A stretch of 64,000 nucleotides of DNA, taken from contig JAHEIL010000002.1 in the NCBI GenBank assembly GCA_024639405.1, positions 62,001 to 126,000 on the forward strand, in the 5' to 3' direction. This DNA comes from Crocinitomicaceae bacterium. GTDB lineage: Bacteria; Bacteroidota; Bacteroidia; Flavobacteriales_D; Crocinitomicaceae. The notes below the pieces were generated by a model. It was not told the origin of the DNA, made no database searches, and saw nothing but the letters and a program-made list of their open reading frames with translations. Positions 25,929 to 35,393 of this stretch are shown here, piece after piece (position 1 is the stretch's first letter; the number at the start of each line of letters is the position of its first letter). The position numbers and the translations under genes are program-made.

Positions 25929-26804
25929 TTATCCATTCAACGCCTCTGCACCACCAACGATCTCAAGGATTTCGTTTGTAATGGCTGCTTGACGTGCTTT
26001 ATTGTATGATAATTTCAAACTTTTCTGTAATTCACTAGCATTGTCTGTTGCTTTGTGCATTGCAGTCATTCGAGCGCCATGTTCAGAAGCGTTTGAATCT
26101 AACAAACTTTTGAATAATTGTATTTTCAATGATTTAGGGATCAAATCCGATACAATTTCTTCTTTAGATGGTTCAAAAATATAATCGCCAGCAGCTTTAG
26201 AATCATCAGAAACAGTTGGAATAATTGGTAAATATTCTTCTGTTTTAACATCTTGAGTTGCTGCATTTACAAATTGATTGTAAACAATAACAATTTTATC
26301 AAATTCTTTCGTTACAAACAAATGCATTAATTCTGTTGCAATTGTTGCATTGTTTTCAAACGTCAATTGATTGAAAATGTCTTCAACAGGAGCTAAAGCA
26401 TCGTTGATGTAATAAAAATCTGAGCGTTTGTATGCATCTTTGATTTTTTTACCCAAGCACAATACACGAGGATTTGCATCTTTAAAATCGTTATTAACCA
26501 ATTGATTAACACGTTTAATGATGTTGTTATTAAATCCGCCACACAAACCTCTATTTGAAGTAACACCAACGATTAAAACGTTTTTAACTTCACGATTATC
26601 AGAATATGCATTTTCAGACAAATCCAATGTTGCGCTCAAATTACTTAAAATCTCTTGTAATTTAACAGAATAAGGACGCATCTGAGTAATTGCATCTTGT
26701 GCGCGTTTCAACTTCGCTGCAGAAACCATTTTCATTGCTGAAGTGATCTGCATCGTTGACCCAACGGATGTAATTCTATTACGTATTTCTTTTAAACTTG
26801 GCAT
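25929..26804 (-). CDS. atpG: ATP synthase F1 subunit gamma
   Basis: Central rotor shaft of the F1Fo ATP synthase, 291 residues. The N-terminal coiled coil (MPSLKEIRNRITSVGSTMQITSAMKMVSAAKLKRAQ, read as MPSLKEIRNRITSV then STMQITSAMKMVSAAK) and the C-terminal helix (ARQAAITNEILEIVGGAEAL) are typical. It is the last gene of the minus-strand atp cluster and is followed by a terminator; atpD and atpC do not follow it. Confidence 0.97.
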   Translation of the reverse strand: MPSLKEIRNRITSVGSTMQITSAMKMVSAAKLKRAQDAITQMRPYSVKLQEILSNLSATLDLSENAYSDNREVKNVLIVGVTSNRGLCGGFNNNIIKRVNQLVNNDFKDANPRVLCLGKKIKDAYKRSDFYYINDALAPVEDIFNQLTFENNATIATELMHLFVTKEFDKIVIVYNQFVNAATQDVKTEEYLPIIPTVSDDSKAAGDYIFEPSKEEIVSDLIPKSLKIQLFKSLLDSNASEHGARMTAMHKATDNASELQKSLKLSYNKARQAAITNEILEIVGGAEALNG

Positions 26805-26871
26805 TTTAATTGCAAATATCAGATTCCAACTTACAGCTTAAACTTGTCAACCTGTAAGTTAGAATTTGTAA

Positions 26872-28446
26872 TTAATATTTATCAGCTATTTCTTTCGCTA
26901 CTTTTGAAAGCGTATCTGTAATTTCATCTGTGTATTTACCAGCTTTCAATGCTACTAAAACATCAGCATGTTTAGCTTCTAAGAAATTCAAGTATTCTTT
27001 TTCGAATTCTTTCACTTTATTCACAGGAACATTTTGCATTAAACCTTTTGTACCAACATAGATAATTGCAATTTGTTTCTCTACAGACATTGGATCTCCT
27101 TCACGTTGTTTTAAAATTTCAACGTTACGTGCTCCTTTATCCAAAACAGATTTTGTAGCAGCATCTAAATCCGAACCGAATTTAGCAAATGCTTCTAATT
27201 CTCTATATTGTGCTTGATCTAATTTTAATGTACCAGCAACTTTTTTCATTGATTTAATCTGAGCATTACCTCCAACACGCGATACAGAAATACCTACGTT
27301 GATTGCTGGACGAACACCTGCGTTAAATAAATCACCTTCCAAGAAGATTTGACCATCTGTAATTGAAATCACGTTTGTTGGAATGTATGCAGAAACGTCA
27401 CCCGCTTGTGTTTCAATAATTGGTAAAGCTGTTAACGAACCACCACCTTTTACTAAATGTTTGATTGATTCTGGTAAATCATTCATTTGAGCAGCAATTT
27501 TATCATCAGCAATGATTTTTGCAGCTCTTTCTAATAAACGTGAGTGTAAGTAAAATACGTCACCTGGGTAAGCCTCACGACCTGGAGGACGACGTAATAA
27601 CAAAGAAACTTCACGGTAAGCAACCGCTTGTTTTGATAAATCATCATAAATAATTAATGCTGGACGACCTGAGTCACGGAAAAATTCTCCAATTGCTGCT
27701 CCAGTCATCGGCGCATAAAACTGCATTGTAGCAGGATCAGATGCATTTGCAGCAACGATAACCGTATACGCCATCGCGCCTGCATCTTCTAATTTCTTAA
27801 CAATTCCAGCTACTGTTGAACCTTTTTGTCCAATAGCAACATAGATACAAAATACAGGCTCGCCACGATCGTAAAATTCACGTTGGTTGATAATTGTATC
27901 GATTGCAACTGTAGTTTTACCTGTTTGACGGTCACCAATAATTAACTCACGTTGTCCACGACCAATTGGAATCATTGCATCTACCGCTTTGATACCTGTT
28001 TGAAGAGGCTCAGTTACTGGTTGACGGAAAATAACTCCTGGTGCTTTTCGCTCGATTGGCATTTCATACGTTTCACCTTGAATTGGACCTTTACCATCGA
28101 TTGGGTTACCTAAAGTATCCACAACACGACCTACCATTCCATCTCCAATTTTCACAGAAGCAATACGTCCTAAACGTTTTACAGTATCACCTTCTTTTAC
28201 ACCTGAAGAACGACCTAACATTACAGCTCCTACATTGTCTTCTTCTAAGTTCAATGCAATTCCTTGCAATCCACCATCGAATTCAATTAATTCACCGTAC
28301 TGTACGCCATTTAATCCATAAATACGTGCAATACCATCACCAACTTGTAGAACGGTACCTACTTCTTGAAGTTCAGTTTCAGAACGAAATCCTGATAACT
28401 GCTCTCTTAAAATTGCAGAAACTTCTGCTGGTTTTACATCTGCCAT
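26872..28446 (-). CDS. atpA: ATP synthase F1 subunit alpha
   Basis: Nucleotide-binding, non-catalytic F1 subunit, 524 residues. Walker A is GDRQTGKT and the signature region is [14 protein letters not shown]. Strongly conserved throughout, with normal length. It lies between atpH and atpG in the atp cluster. Confidence 0.98.
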   Translation of the reverse strand: MADVKPAEVSAILREQLSGFRSETELQEVGTVLQVGDGIARIYGLNGVQYGELIEFDGGLQGIALNLEEDNVGAVMLGRSSGVKEGDTVKRLGRIASVKIGDGMVGRVVDTLGNPIDGKGPIQGETYEMPIERKAPGVIFRQPVTEPLQTGIKAVDAMIPIGRGQRELIIGDRQTGKTTVAIDTIINQREFYDRGEPVFCIYVAIGQKGSTVAGIVKKLEDAGAMAYTVIVAANASDPATMQFYAPMTGAAIGEFFRDSGRPALIIYDDLSKQAVAYREVSLLLRRPPGREAYPGDVFYLHSRLLERAAKIIADDKIAAQMNDLPESIKHLVKGGGSLTALPIIETQAGDVSAYIPTNVISITDGQIFLEGDLFNAGVRPAINVGISVSRVGGNAQIKSMKKVAGTLKLDQAQYRELEAFAKFGSDLDAATKSVLDKGARNVEILKQREGDPMSVEKQIAIIYVGTKGLMQNVPVNKVKEFEKEYLNFLEAKHADVLVALKAGKYTDEITDTLSKVAKEIADKY

Positions 28447-28537
28447 TTTGCTTTTTATTTAAAATGAGATTACTTTATTGCTTTCGATTCATGATAACCA
28501 GCATTTAGCTGATTTGATTCGAAGCCTTAGTTTTCTC

Positions 28538-29071
28538 TTATCTTGTTAAACGTTGTTTTAAATTATTAAATTGACTTGCAATGCTTGTGTCAATTTGTTT
28601 ATCATCTAATTGAATAATAAAACCTCCAACTAAAGAAGGGTCTATTTGTTCAGTTACTTCTAATGTTCCACTTACACTTGTTTGTACCTTTGCTAAAATA
28701 GCAGTTTTAGTCGCTTCATTTAATGAAACAGCCGAAACAATTGTAATAGGAGTAATTCCTTTGTGTGCTTTTAATTGCTTTATAAAAGATTTAGCAATTT
28801 CTGGCAACATACTTTCTCTTTTGTTTTTAATAATTAAATTCAAAAACAAAATTGTCATCCCATCAAAAACAGGAAATATAGCAGCAAATGCAGTAATTTT
28901 TTTATCTGCATTAATTACTGGTGAATTGATCAACGTGTGAAATTCTTTCACATCATTATTTACTTGAATCAAGTAAGACATGTTCGCTTCAACAGTATCT
29001 AATTTGTTTTGCTCAATCGCTAATTCCAATAAAGCTTTTGCGTATCGCGTAGCGCCTTTTGTACTTTTCAT
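28538..29071 (-). CDS. atpH: ATP synthase F1 subunit delta
   Basis: Peripheral-stalk subunit (OSCP) linking F1 to the b subunits, 177 residues, almost all helical with the typical C-terminal motif IDPSLVGGFIIQLDDKQIDTS, where residues PSLVGGF are characteristic. It lies 8 bp after atpF and 91 bp before atpA. Confidence 0.95.
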   Translation of the reverse strand: MKSTKGATRYAKALLELAIEQNKLDTVEANMSYLIQVNNDVKEFHTLINSPVINADKKITAFAAIFPVFDGMTILFLNLIIKNKRESMLPEIAKSFIKQLKAHKGITPITIVSAVSLNEATKTAILAKVQTSVSGTLEVTEQIDPSLVGGFIIQLDDKQIDTSIASQFNNLKQRLTR

Positions 29072-29079
29072 GGTTGAGA

Positions 29080-29574
29080 TTAATTCAAATTAATATCACC
29101 AGCCATTTTTTCAGCCAATGCTTTTTGTTTTTCGTCAGATGCTAAATCAGCACGAACGATTTTCTCGGCAATTTCAATTGAAAATGTAGCAACTTGATTT
29201 TTCAAATCAGCAATTGCAGCATTTCTTTCAGCAGCAACAGTCATACGAGCAGCTTCAGCAATTTTTTCAGCCTCTAACTTAGCTGATTTTTTTGCATCTT
29301 CAACCATTTTAGTAGCTGTTTCCTTTGCATCTTTAACAATAGCATCACGTTCAGCTCTTGCTTCTTTCAACAAGTTTTGATTTTCTGCTTGCATTGTTTT
29401 CATTTCAGCTTTCGTTTTTTCAGCCAATTCTAGTGCTTCTGTGATTTTTTGTTCACGTGTATTAACAGCAGTTAAAATCGGTTTCCAAATGAATTTTGTT
29501 AAAATAAAAAGTAAGATGCAGAAAACTAATCCTGTCCAAAATAAAAGACCTAAGTCTGGTGTAATCAAATCCAT
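29080..29574 (-). CDS. atpF: ATP synthase Fo subunit b
   Basis: Peripheral stalk subunit of 164 residues: one N-terminal transmembrane helix (about 8-28) then a long Ala/Glu/Lys-rich helix that forms the b-dimer stalk. It lies between atpE (77 bp) and atpH. Confidence 0.95.
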   Translation of the reverse strand: MDLITPDLGLLFWTGLVFCILLFILTKFIWKPILTAVNTREQKITEALELAEKTKAEMKTMQAENQNLLKEARAERDAIVKDAKETATKMVEDAKKSAKLEAEKIAEAARMTVAAERNAAIADLKNQVATFSIEIAEKIVRADLASDEKQKALAEKMAGDINLN

Positions 29575-29651
29575 TATCTTTTGTATTTAATGTTTTTTAA
29601 ATCAATGTAAAGATCTTGTCACAACCAACCGTTGTGACAAGAATACTTTAA

Positions 29652-29894
<243 letters not shown>

Positions 29895-31016
29895 TTAATG
29901 GTGCGCCTCTTCAACAGCCGCTCCGATAAACAATGCTGATAACATCGCAAACAAGAAACCTTGTAAAAATGCTACCAACAACTCCAACACAGAAATAAAC
30001 AATGCCATTGGCACTGACAATCCTCCCCATGCTATATTTTGATTGATAAAAATTATTGAAATCAATGCTAAGACAATAATGTGACCAGCGGTCATGTTCG
30101 CAAACAAACGAACCATCAAAGCAAATGGTTTTGTAAATATCCCAACTAATTCAATTGGAATCAAAATGATTAATACTGGCCAAGGAACTCCTGGTGTAGC
30201 AAAAATATGTGACCAATAGTTTTTGTTAGAAGAAGCCAATGTAACAACCAAAGTTGCAACCGCTAAAAATAACGTTACAGAAATGTTTCCCGTTAAATTT
30301 GCTCCACCTGGAAGAAATGGAATCAAACCTAATAAGTTATTGATAAAAATAAAGAAAAATATTGTCAATAAATAAGGTACATATTTTTTGTATTTGTGTC
30401 CAATGTTTGCTTTAGCAACATCATCACGCACCATAACAATCAATACTTCTAAGTATTTTGCCAAACCTTTTGGAGCAACAGGACCGTTTTTTTTGTAGAA
30501 ACGAGCAACAATACCCATTAATATCAAAATTAAAACAGCACCTATAAACAACGATAAAACATTTTTAGTGATCGAAAAATCCAATGGTTTAACGTTGTGC
30601 GGATGTCCATCTACAAATTTCAATTCTCCATTGTGTAATTTATAGATTTTTTCATGGAACATGGCATAATTACTTGCAGCACCCTTTCCAACAACATAAT
30701 CAGTTGTTTCATTCGTAATAGGATCAATAACCTCAACCGATTTTCCGTGGTAAAATAATTCTGATGAAAAAGTTTTCAATCCACCATCCAACAAAATAAT
30801 AGGTAAATAAATAGATGTTGAATTGTGATGTCCACCCCATAAATGCCATTCGTGAGCATCTTTAATGTGGTGCATAATCATTTCACCTACATTGAATTCT
30901 TTTTCAGCATGCGGTTTTTTAGACGTGTGCTCAGCATTATTTGCGCGAACAAGCGTTAAACTAAAAACTGCTAATAGCGTGATAAATACCGACTTAATTA
31001 CTTTTGTTAATGCCAT
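29895..31016 (-). CDS. atpB: ATP synthase Fo subunit a (long Bacteroidetes form)
   Basis: Stator subunit that forms the proton half-channels, with the essential Arg in MVRLFANMTAGHI. At 373 residues it is longer than the usual 240-270. The extra N-terminal part has a cleavable-looking signal segment (about 10-26) and a His-rich soluble region (HIKDAHEWHLWGGHHNST) that would lie in the periplasm; this extension is known from Bacteroidetes homologues. The role of the His-rich part is not known to me. Confidence 0.95.
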   Translation of the reverse strand: MALTKVIKSVFITLLAVFSLTLVRANNAEHTSKKPHAEKEFNVGEMIMHHIKDAHEWHLWGGHHNSTSIYLPIILLDGGLKTFSSELFYHGKSVEVIDPITNETTDYVVGKGAASNYAMFHEKIYKLHNGELKFVDGHPHNVKPLDFSITKNVLSLFIGAVLILILMGIVARFYKKNGPVAPKGLAKYLEVLIVMVRDDVAKANIGHKYKKYVPYLLTIFFFIFINNLLGLIPFLPGGANLTGNISVTLFLAVATLVVTLASSNKNYWSHIFATPGVPWPVLIILIPIELVGIFTKPFALMVRLFANMTAGHIIVLALISIIFINQNIAWGGLSVPMALFISVLELLVAFLQGFLFAMLSALFIGAAVEEAHH

Positions 31017-31056
31017 TGAACTTGTATTTATTTAAAAAAGCTTTCAAATTTTGGTG

Positions 31057-31087
31057 CAAAAGTAGATAAATTTTCGGAAGAAACAAG
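31057..31087 (-). promoter_or_regulatory. Candidate internal promoter before atpB
   Basis: Minus-strand TACTTTTG (31057-31064) matches TAnnTTTG; CTTG (31084-31087, three of four bases of TTTG) lies 19 bp upstream. It sits in the 127-bp gap after the atpI-like gene and would allow separate expression of atpB-E-F-H-A-G. Confidence 0.45.
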
Positions 31088-31143
31088 GTAAAAAGTCAAG
31101 AAATTTCAAGCTATTTTTATGATGCGATAATTGTAATAAAAAT

Positions 31144-31545
31144 TCAATCTAAATCTTCCTCGATTATCTTCTTATTTTTCAACTTAACCAGCAAAAAAGA
31201 TTGAACACTCATTAAGAATAAAAACACAAAAAGCAGTTGGAATCCAATTGCTTTTGCCTGAGGATATTTAAGATATACCAAAGCTAGAATGATTGAAAGA
31301 ACTGCCAACATCTGAACAGTTGTTAAAATTAAAAAACGACCTACAAAATTCTCCTCACTCTTCACCAAACCTGGTGCTATAATAAATGTTCCACCAACAA
31401 ACACGATGCCTTCTGATAGTAATACCAACTGAAGCCCTTTAGGAGACAATAAAATAAATTCGGCATGAACGATTCCGTAAAACGCAACCAAGGTTAAACT
31501 TAATACGACTAAAAACATGAATACGTATTGCTTATTTTTTTTCAT
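31144..31545 (-). CDS. AtpI-like small membrane protein of the atp cluster
   Basis: A 133-residue protein with four predicted transmembrane helices and a charged C-terminus. By position (after atpZ, before atpB) it takes the place of atpI/UncI, which helps assemble or supply the c-ring; sequence similarity to classical AtpI is not evident to me. It overlaps atpZ by 14 bp, so translation is coupled. Confidence 0.75.
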   Translation of the reverse strand: MKKNKQYVFMFLVVLSLTLVAFYGIVHAEFILLSPKGLQLVLLSEGIVFVGGTFIIAPGLVKSEENFVGRFLILTTVQMLAVLSIILALVYLKYPQAKAIGFQLLFVFLFLMSVQSFLLVKLKNKKIIEEDLD

Positions 31546-31765
31546 CTTCTTTACTCATTTTAATTACCTCCTTTATAACCAATACCAAACCTGCTGTAAC
31601 ACCAAATAAAGAAAAAAACAATGTCCACCAAGGTGTATTATTCATGGTTTTTGTATCAAGATAATTCCCTAACCAAGTAAACAACGCAATGATAACTCCC
31701 ATCTGAATACCGACAGATGAGAAACGCGCAAACTTTGAGATGGAGGAACTTGATTTTTTTTCCAT
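31532..31765 (-). CDS. atpZ: AtpZ/AtpI-family small membrane protein
   Basis: A 77-residue, two-helix protein. The first helix contains SSVGIQMGVIIALFTWLGNYLD, here cited by its core GIQMGVIIALFTWLG, and the second WWTLFFSLFGVTAGLVLVI: the typical AtpZ pattern of a Gly-rich first helix followed by a hydrophobic hairpin. AtpZ proteins accompany Fo genes and have been tied to assembly and Mg2+/Ca2+ handling. It is the first gene of the atp cluster. Confidence 0.85.
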   Translation of the reverse strand: MEKKSSSSISKFARFSSVGIQMGVIIALFTWLGNYLDTKTMNNTPWWTLFFSLFGVTAGLVLVIKEVIKMSKEDEKK

Positions 31766-31779
31766 TTGCTAAAGGTAAG

Positions 31780-31787
31780 CAAATTTA
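31780..31787 (-). promoter_or_regulatory. atpZ: -7 box of the atp cluster
   Basis: Minus-strand TAAATTTG, an exact TAnnTTTG match 14 bp before the atpZ ATG. No clear TTTG is seen at the expected -33 distance; TTTCG lies near 31804-31808. Confidence 0.4.
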
Positions 31788-31817
31788 AACGCACAATTTT
31801 TAACGAAAGCTTATTTA

Positions 31818-34487
31818 TCAATAAAATTCGTCGTAAAATAATTCGTATTCTTTGAAATCCTTTCGTTCAAAAAGAATTTTCATATTATCTTGAGAAATCA
31901 ACAAGATTTTAGCATCTTTTAAATCTAGTAAATGTTTTTTAGTGCTTTTGTAAATTCTCAGGTAAGCCTGACCTTTCGTGTCATTTGAGAACTTTTGTAC
32001 TAAAACAACACTTGTGTCATTTCCGAAAATTTTGGAAGAAACCTTTAATTTGTCACGACTAAAATATTCATGATTAAAATCTGATATTTTATTTTTAGCC
32101 ATATTAGAATTGTCTTTCGCATCTAAAACAATAATTGCCCAATGTTCAGCATCTTCATTGTAAGAGTAAACAGATTTAGAAGTAAAATCAGCAGGTTCAT
32201 TTTTAGAATAACCTTTATTAATAATGTTAATCATTTCTTGTGCTTTTGCTTCCTCCTCAGATTTGGGATATTCCTTAATGATAAGATTTAAAATTGGCAA
32301 TATTTCTTTTTTATCCGATGAAGTTTGCCCAATTGAAAGCGCCTTCAATAACATGTATTTTGCCCTAAATTTATTGTCTTTTTCTTGTTCTATAACAATG
32401 TCAGCTCGCGCAATTACAGGTGCATACAATGCTCTGTTGTAACGATCAAGTACTACTAAATACTCTTTTTCTGATAATGCTTCTATTTCTTTACGTTTGA
32501 TAAAATATTCTGGATCACGAATGTAATTTGCATAATCAGAATTTGGATAAACGTTTAAAATATGATTTTTATGCTCATTACTTGTTGCATCGTTGAACTT
32601 AAACAACTGATAAGATGCGGCCAAATCAACTGAATTTTCTTTTTCTTTACTGATAATCTTACCAAATTGTTGTTTTGCTAAACCTGGTTCGTTTAATTGC
32701 TCTTTGTAAATCATTCCAGAAGTATACAAAGCATCAAACATTCGATTCATTGAAGAAGTTAAGCTAGAATCTGTTAATGGAAGTTTAGCCATGTAATTCT
32801 CTACACTTGCAGAGTCTCTTGGTTGTTGTAACAAACTATCAATTGCCGTTGTATCTGTTCCTAGTGCACTTAAATTCAGTACTGGTGTTTTTTCACTTCT
32901 CCTCCAATTGTCTTCGTTTTCTCTGGAACCCCATAACTTACGGAATTCATTAAAACCTTCATCGCGGGTTTTTGAATTATTGAAATACCATTTGCCACTA
33001 TTTGTTTGTGCTACAGGAGCTTGTAATTGTTGCAATTCTCTTAAGCGTTCAGCTTCTTTCTTTTTACGCGCAATTTCTTCTTCTTTTTGCTGTTTGATTA
33101 CTTTTTCTAAAAACTTTTCTCTTTCACCTTCTGGTAATTTTGCAATTCGCTGCAAACTGTCTTCATATTCAGCAATTTCAACAGCTGCAACTAAATCTGC
33201 TAATTTTTTGGCTTTATTTTTAATAGCTTCACCATTCGGATAAAGTGTATCCATTGATACAGCACACGAATCATAATACTTTTGAGCAACAATGTATTTT
33301 TTTTCAGCAAATGCTAAGTCGGCTAACTTTTCAAATGCTAAGCCCTTTTGACGCTTATTAGAAATCGCATAAAAAGCAGATTCTGTTAAGTAATTTTTAG
33401 CCAACGGAACATTGTTTTCTTGTAATTCAGTTGATGCTAGCGCATAATAAATTTGATCTTTGAAAGGGGCGTTTTTACCATCTTTCAACATCTTTTGCAG
33501 GTCTTTTTTAATTTTTTCGTCGCCACCCATAAATGCTCTTTTCATTTTTGCATTGAAATGCATTTCATAAGGCGCGTTGTATTTTAAACATTTACCATAA
33601 TATTCTTTAGCAGAAGAACGATTACCGGCAATTTCGTAAAATTGTGCAATGTTGAAGTTTAAGCGAGATTTATCTAATTGTTTGCGCGCTAATTTTAAAG
33701 CTGCCAATAAATGTTTTAATCCTTCTTCAGGATTTTTTCGACGCAATTCTAAATCAGCATATGTTTTTTCATACTCCAAACGAATGGATTTTGGTACGAT
33801 TGCTGGTTTATCTTTTTTTAATTTAAGTCGTTCTTTTAAACTTAACTTTTTCTTAGATTTTGAAGAAGATTTCGCCTCTTTTTTTGCTTCTTTTGCCTCT
33901 TTTTCAGCTTCTAATGCTTTTTCTATTTTTGCTAAGTTAAATCCTGCATCTGTTAAATTACCCAATTGAAGATTTGTTTTAGCCATCCACAAATCTGCGA
34001 CATAAATAGAAGGATCATTGCTGTAAAATTTGCGCACAAAATCAAAACTTTTTAACGAAGCCTCATAATCTCTGCGGTAAAAATTAGCTTTCCCAATTGT
34101 AATCCAGTTTTCATCAATCCATGCGTTGTGTTCCACTTTTTTCTTAGATGGACGATCATTACTAGGCATGCTGTGATTTTGAATCACTTTCGTACATTTA
34201 ACAATGGCTGTATCTATTGCAGCATACATTGATTTTGCTTCATTTTCAAGTGGAATTGGCTCAATTGGAAGTGTTCCGTAATAATCCTCTTTCAAAGAAG
34301 ATCGGTAGGTTAACATCGATGCTTTTAATAGTTCATTGGCATTGAACAATCCATTGTAACGGGCAGTCATTCCATGGTAATTTCTACTCAAAAAAGTATT
34401 CTTTTCCGTTGAACAAGCATTCAAAAGAAGGAGTACAAGTTGAAGTAAAATTAATTTTTTTAGCACTCGATAAAGTTTAAAATCCAA
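31818..34487 (-). CDS. porW: T9SS / gliding lipoprotein PorW (SprE), TPR-rich
   Basis: A large (about 889 residues) periplasm-facing lipoprotein of the type IX secretion system; SprE/PorW is needed for T9SS function and gliding in related bacteria. Seen: a lipoprotein signal with lipobox LNAC (Cys25), helical TPR-like repeats over about 140-440, a Lys/Glu-rich linker, and the diagnostic segment WYFNNSKTRDEGFNEFRKLW, then GSRENEDNWRR (about residues 500-530). More TPR-like helices and a C-terminal domain follow. No ATG start fits: either TTG at 34487 or GTG at 34466, the latter giving a compact lipoprotein signal. It sits between yebC and the atp cluster. Confidence 0.87.
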   Translation of the reverse strand: MDFKLYRVLKKLILLQLVLLLLNACSTEKNTFLSRNYHGMTARYNGLFNANELLKASMLTYRSSLKEDYYGTLPIEPIPLENEAKSMYAAIDTAIVKCTKVIQNHSMPSNDRPSKKKVEHNAWIDENWITIGKANFYRRDYEASLKSFDFVRKFYSNDPSIYVADLWMAKTNLQLGNLTDAGFNLAKIEKALEAEKEAKEAKKEAKSSSKSKKKLSLKERLKLKKDKPAIVPKSIRLEYEKTYADLELRRKNPEEGLKHLLAALKLARKQLDKSRLNFNIAQFYEIAGNRSSAKEYYGKCLKYNAPYEMHFNAKMKRAFMGGDEKIKKDLQKMLKDGKNAPFKDQIYYALASTELQENNVPLAKNYLTESAFYAISNKRQKGLAFEKLADLAFAEKKYIVAQKYYDSCAVSMDTLYPNGEAIKNKAKKLADLVAAVEIAEYEDSLQRIAKLPEGEREKFLEKVIKQQKEEEIARKKKEAERLRELQQLQAPVAQTNSGKWYFNNSKTRDEGFNEFRKLWGSRENEDNWRRSEKTPVLNLSALGTDTTAIDSLLQQPRDSASVENYMAKLPLTDSSLTSSMNRMFDALYTSGMIYKEQLNEPGLAKQQFGKIISKEKENSVDLAASYQLFKFNDATSNEHKNHILNVYPNSDYANYIRDPEYFIKRKEIEALSEKEYLVVLDRYNRALYAPVIARADIVIEQEKDNKFRAKYMLLKALSIGQTSSDKKEILPILNLIIKEYPKSEEEAKAQEMINIINKGYSKNEPADFTSKSVYSYNEDAEHWAIIVLDAKDNSNMAKNKISDFNHEYFSRDKLKVSSKIFGNDTSVVLVQKFSNDTKGQAYLRIYKSTKKHLLDLKDAKILLISQDNMKILFERKDFKEYELFYDEFY

Positions 34488-34526
34488 GCTATAACTTGAA
34501 AAGTTGATTTTTATTGCGTTAAACGC

Positions 34527-35237
34527 TTAAGAAATGTTGGTGAATACTTGCTGGATATCGTCATCGTCTTCGATTTTATCCAATAATTTTTCAACATCAT
34601 TCATTTGCTCTTCAGTTAAATCAATTGGAGATGTTGGGATGCGTTGTAAATTAGATTTTTGCACTTCGATGTTCATATCTTCCAATGCTTTGGCAATGGT
34701 TCCAAATGCTGTATAATCTCCGTAAACAAATATTTTATCTTCGATTACTTCAATTTCATCACATCCAGCATCGATTAATTCCAATTCTAATTCTTCTGGA
34801 TCTAATTCAGGTGTTTTGATAATTTCAAAGACTGATTTACGGTTGAACATAAATTCTAAAGAACCATTTGGAACAACACTTCCACCTGCTTTATTAAAAT
34901 ATGATTTTACGTTAGCAACTGTTCGCGTTGAATTATCAGTTGCACATTCAACCATCACTAAAACTCCATGTGGACCTTTGCCTTCGTATATTATTTCTGA
35001 AAAAGAACTAATGTCTTTTTGTGTTGCTCTTTTTACAGCCGCTTCGATGTTATCTTTCGGCATGTTTTCAGCTTTCGCATTTTGGATTGCTGTTCTTAAT
35101 TTTGCATTGGTTGCAGGATCTTCACCGCCTTCTTTTGCAGCCATTGTGATGGCTTTACCTAATTTCGGAAACAACTTAGACATTTTGTCCCATCGTTTTT
35201 CTTTCGCAGCTCTTCGGTATTCAAACGCTCTTCCCAT
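34527..35237 (-). CDS. yebC: YebC/PmpR-family protein
   Basis: A 236-residue member of the universal YebC family (described as a transcriptional regulator and, more recently, as a translation factor that eases ribosome stalling at proline runs). Opening [21 protein letters not shown], cited as [17 protein letters not shown], plus [11 protein letters not shown] and [14 protein letters not shown] are family hallmarks. It has its own good promoter. The stop lies 39 bp before the porW start. Confidence 0.95.
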   Translation of the reverse strand: MGRAFEYRRAAKEKRWDKMSKLFPKLGKAITMAAKEGGEDPATNAKLRTAIQNAKAENMPKDNIEAAVKRATQKDISSFSEIIYEGKGPHGVLVMVECATDNSTRTVANVKSYFNKAGGSVVPNGSLEFMFNRKSVFEIIKTPELDPEELELELIDAGCDEIEVIEDKIFVYGDYTAFGTIAKALEDMNIEVQKSNLQRIPTSPIDLTEEQMNDVEKLLDKIEDDDDIQQVFTNIS

Positions 35238-35258
35238 TTTGTAATTTTTTATTTAGCA

Positions 35259-35288
35259 CAAAAATAATTTTTTTCTATTGGAATCAAA
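35259..35288 (-). promoter_or_regulatory. yebC: Promoter of yebC
   Basis: Minus-strand TATTTTTG (35259-35266) and TTTG (35285-35288) with an 18-bp spacer: both boxes match the Bacteroidetes consensus exactly. The leader is about 15 nt. Confidence 0.65.
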
Positions 35289-35393
35289 GCAATGTTTGAG
35301 ATATTGGTCAAAGATTTCTGATTTTTAAAACTAAAAAATCGCTATTTCATTTAGAATCTTTGTTTACATTTGCCAACGAACATAACGTATAAA

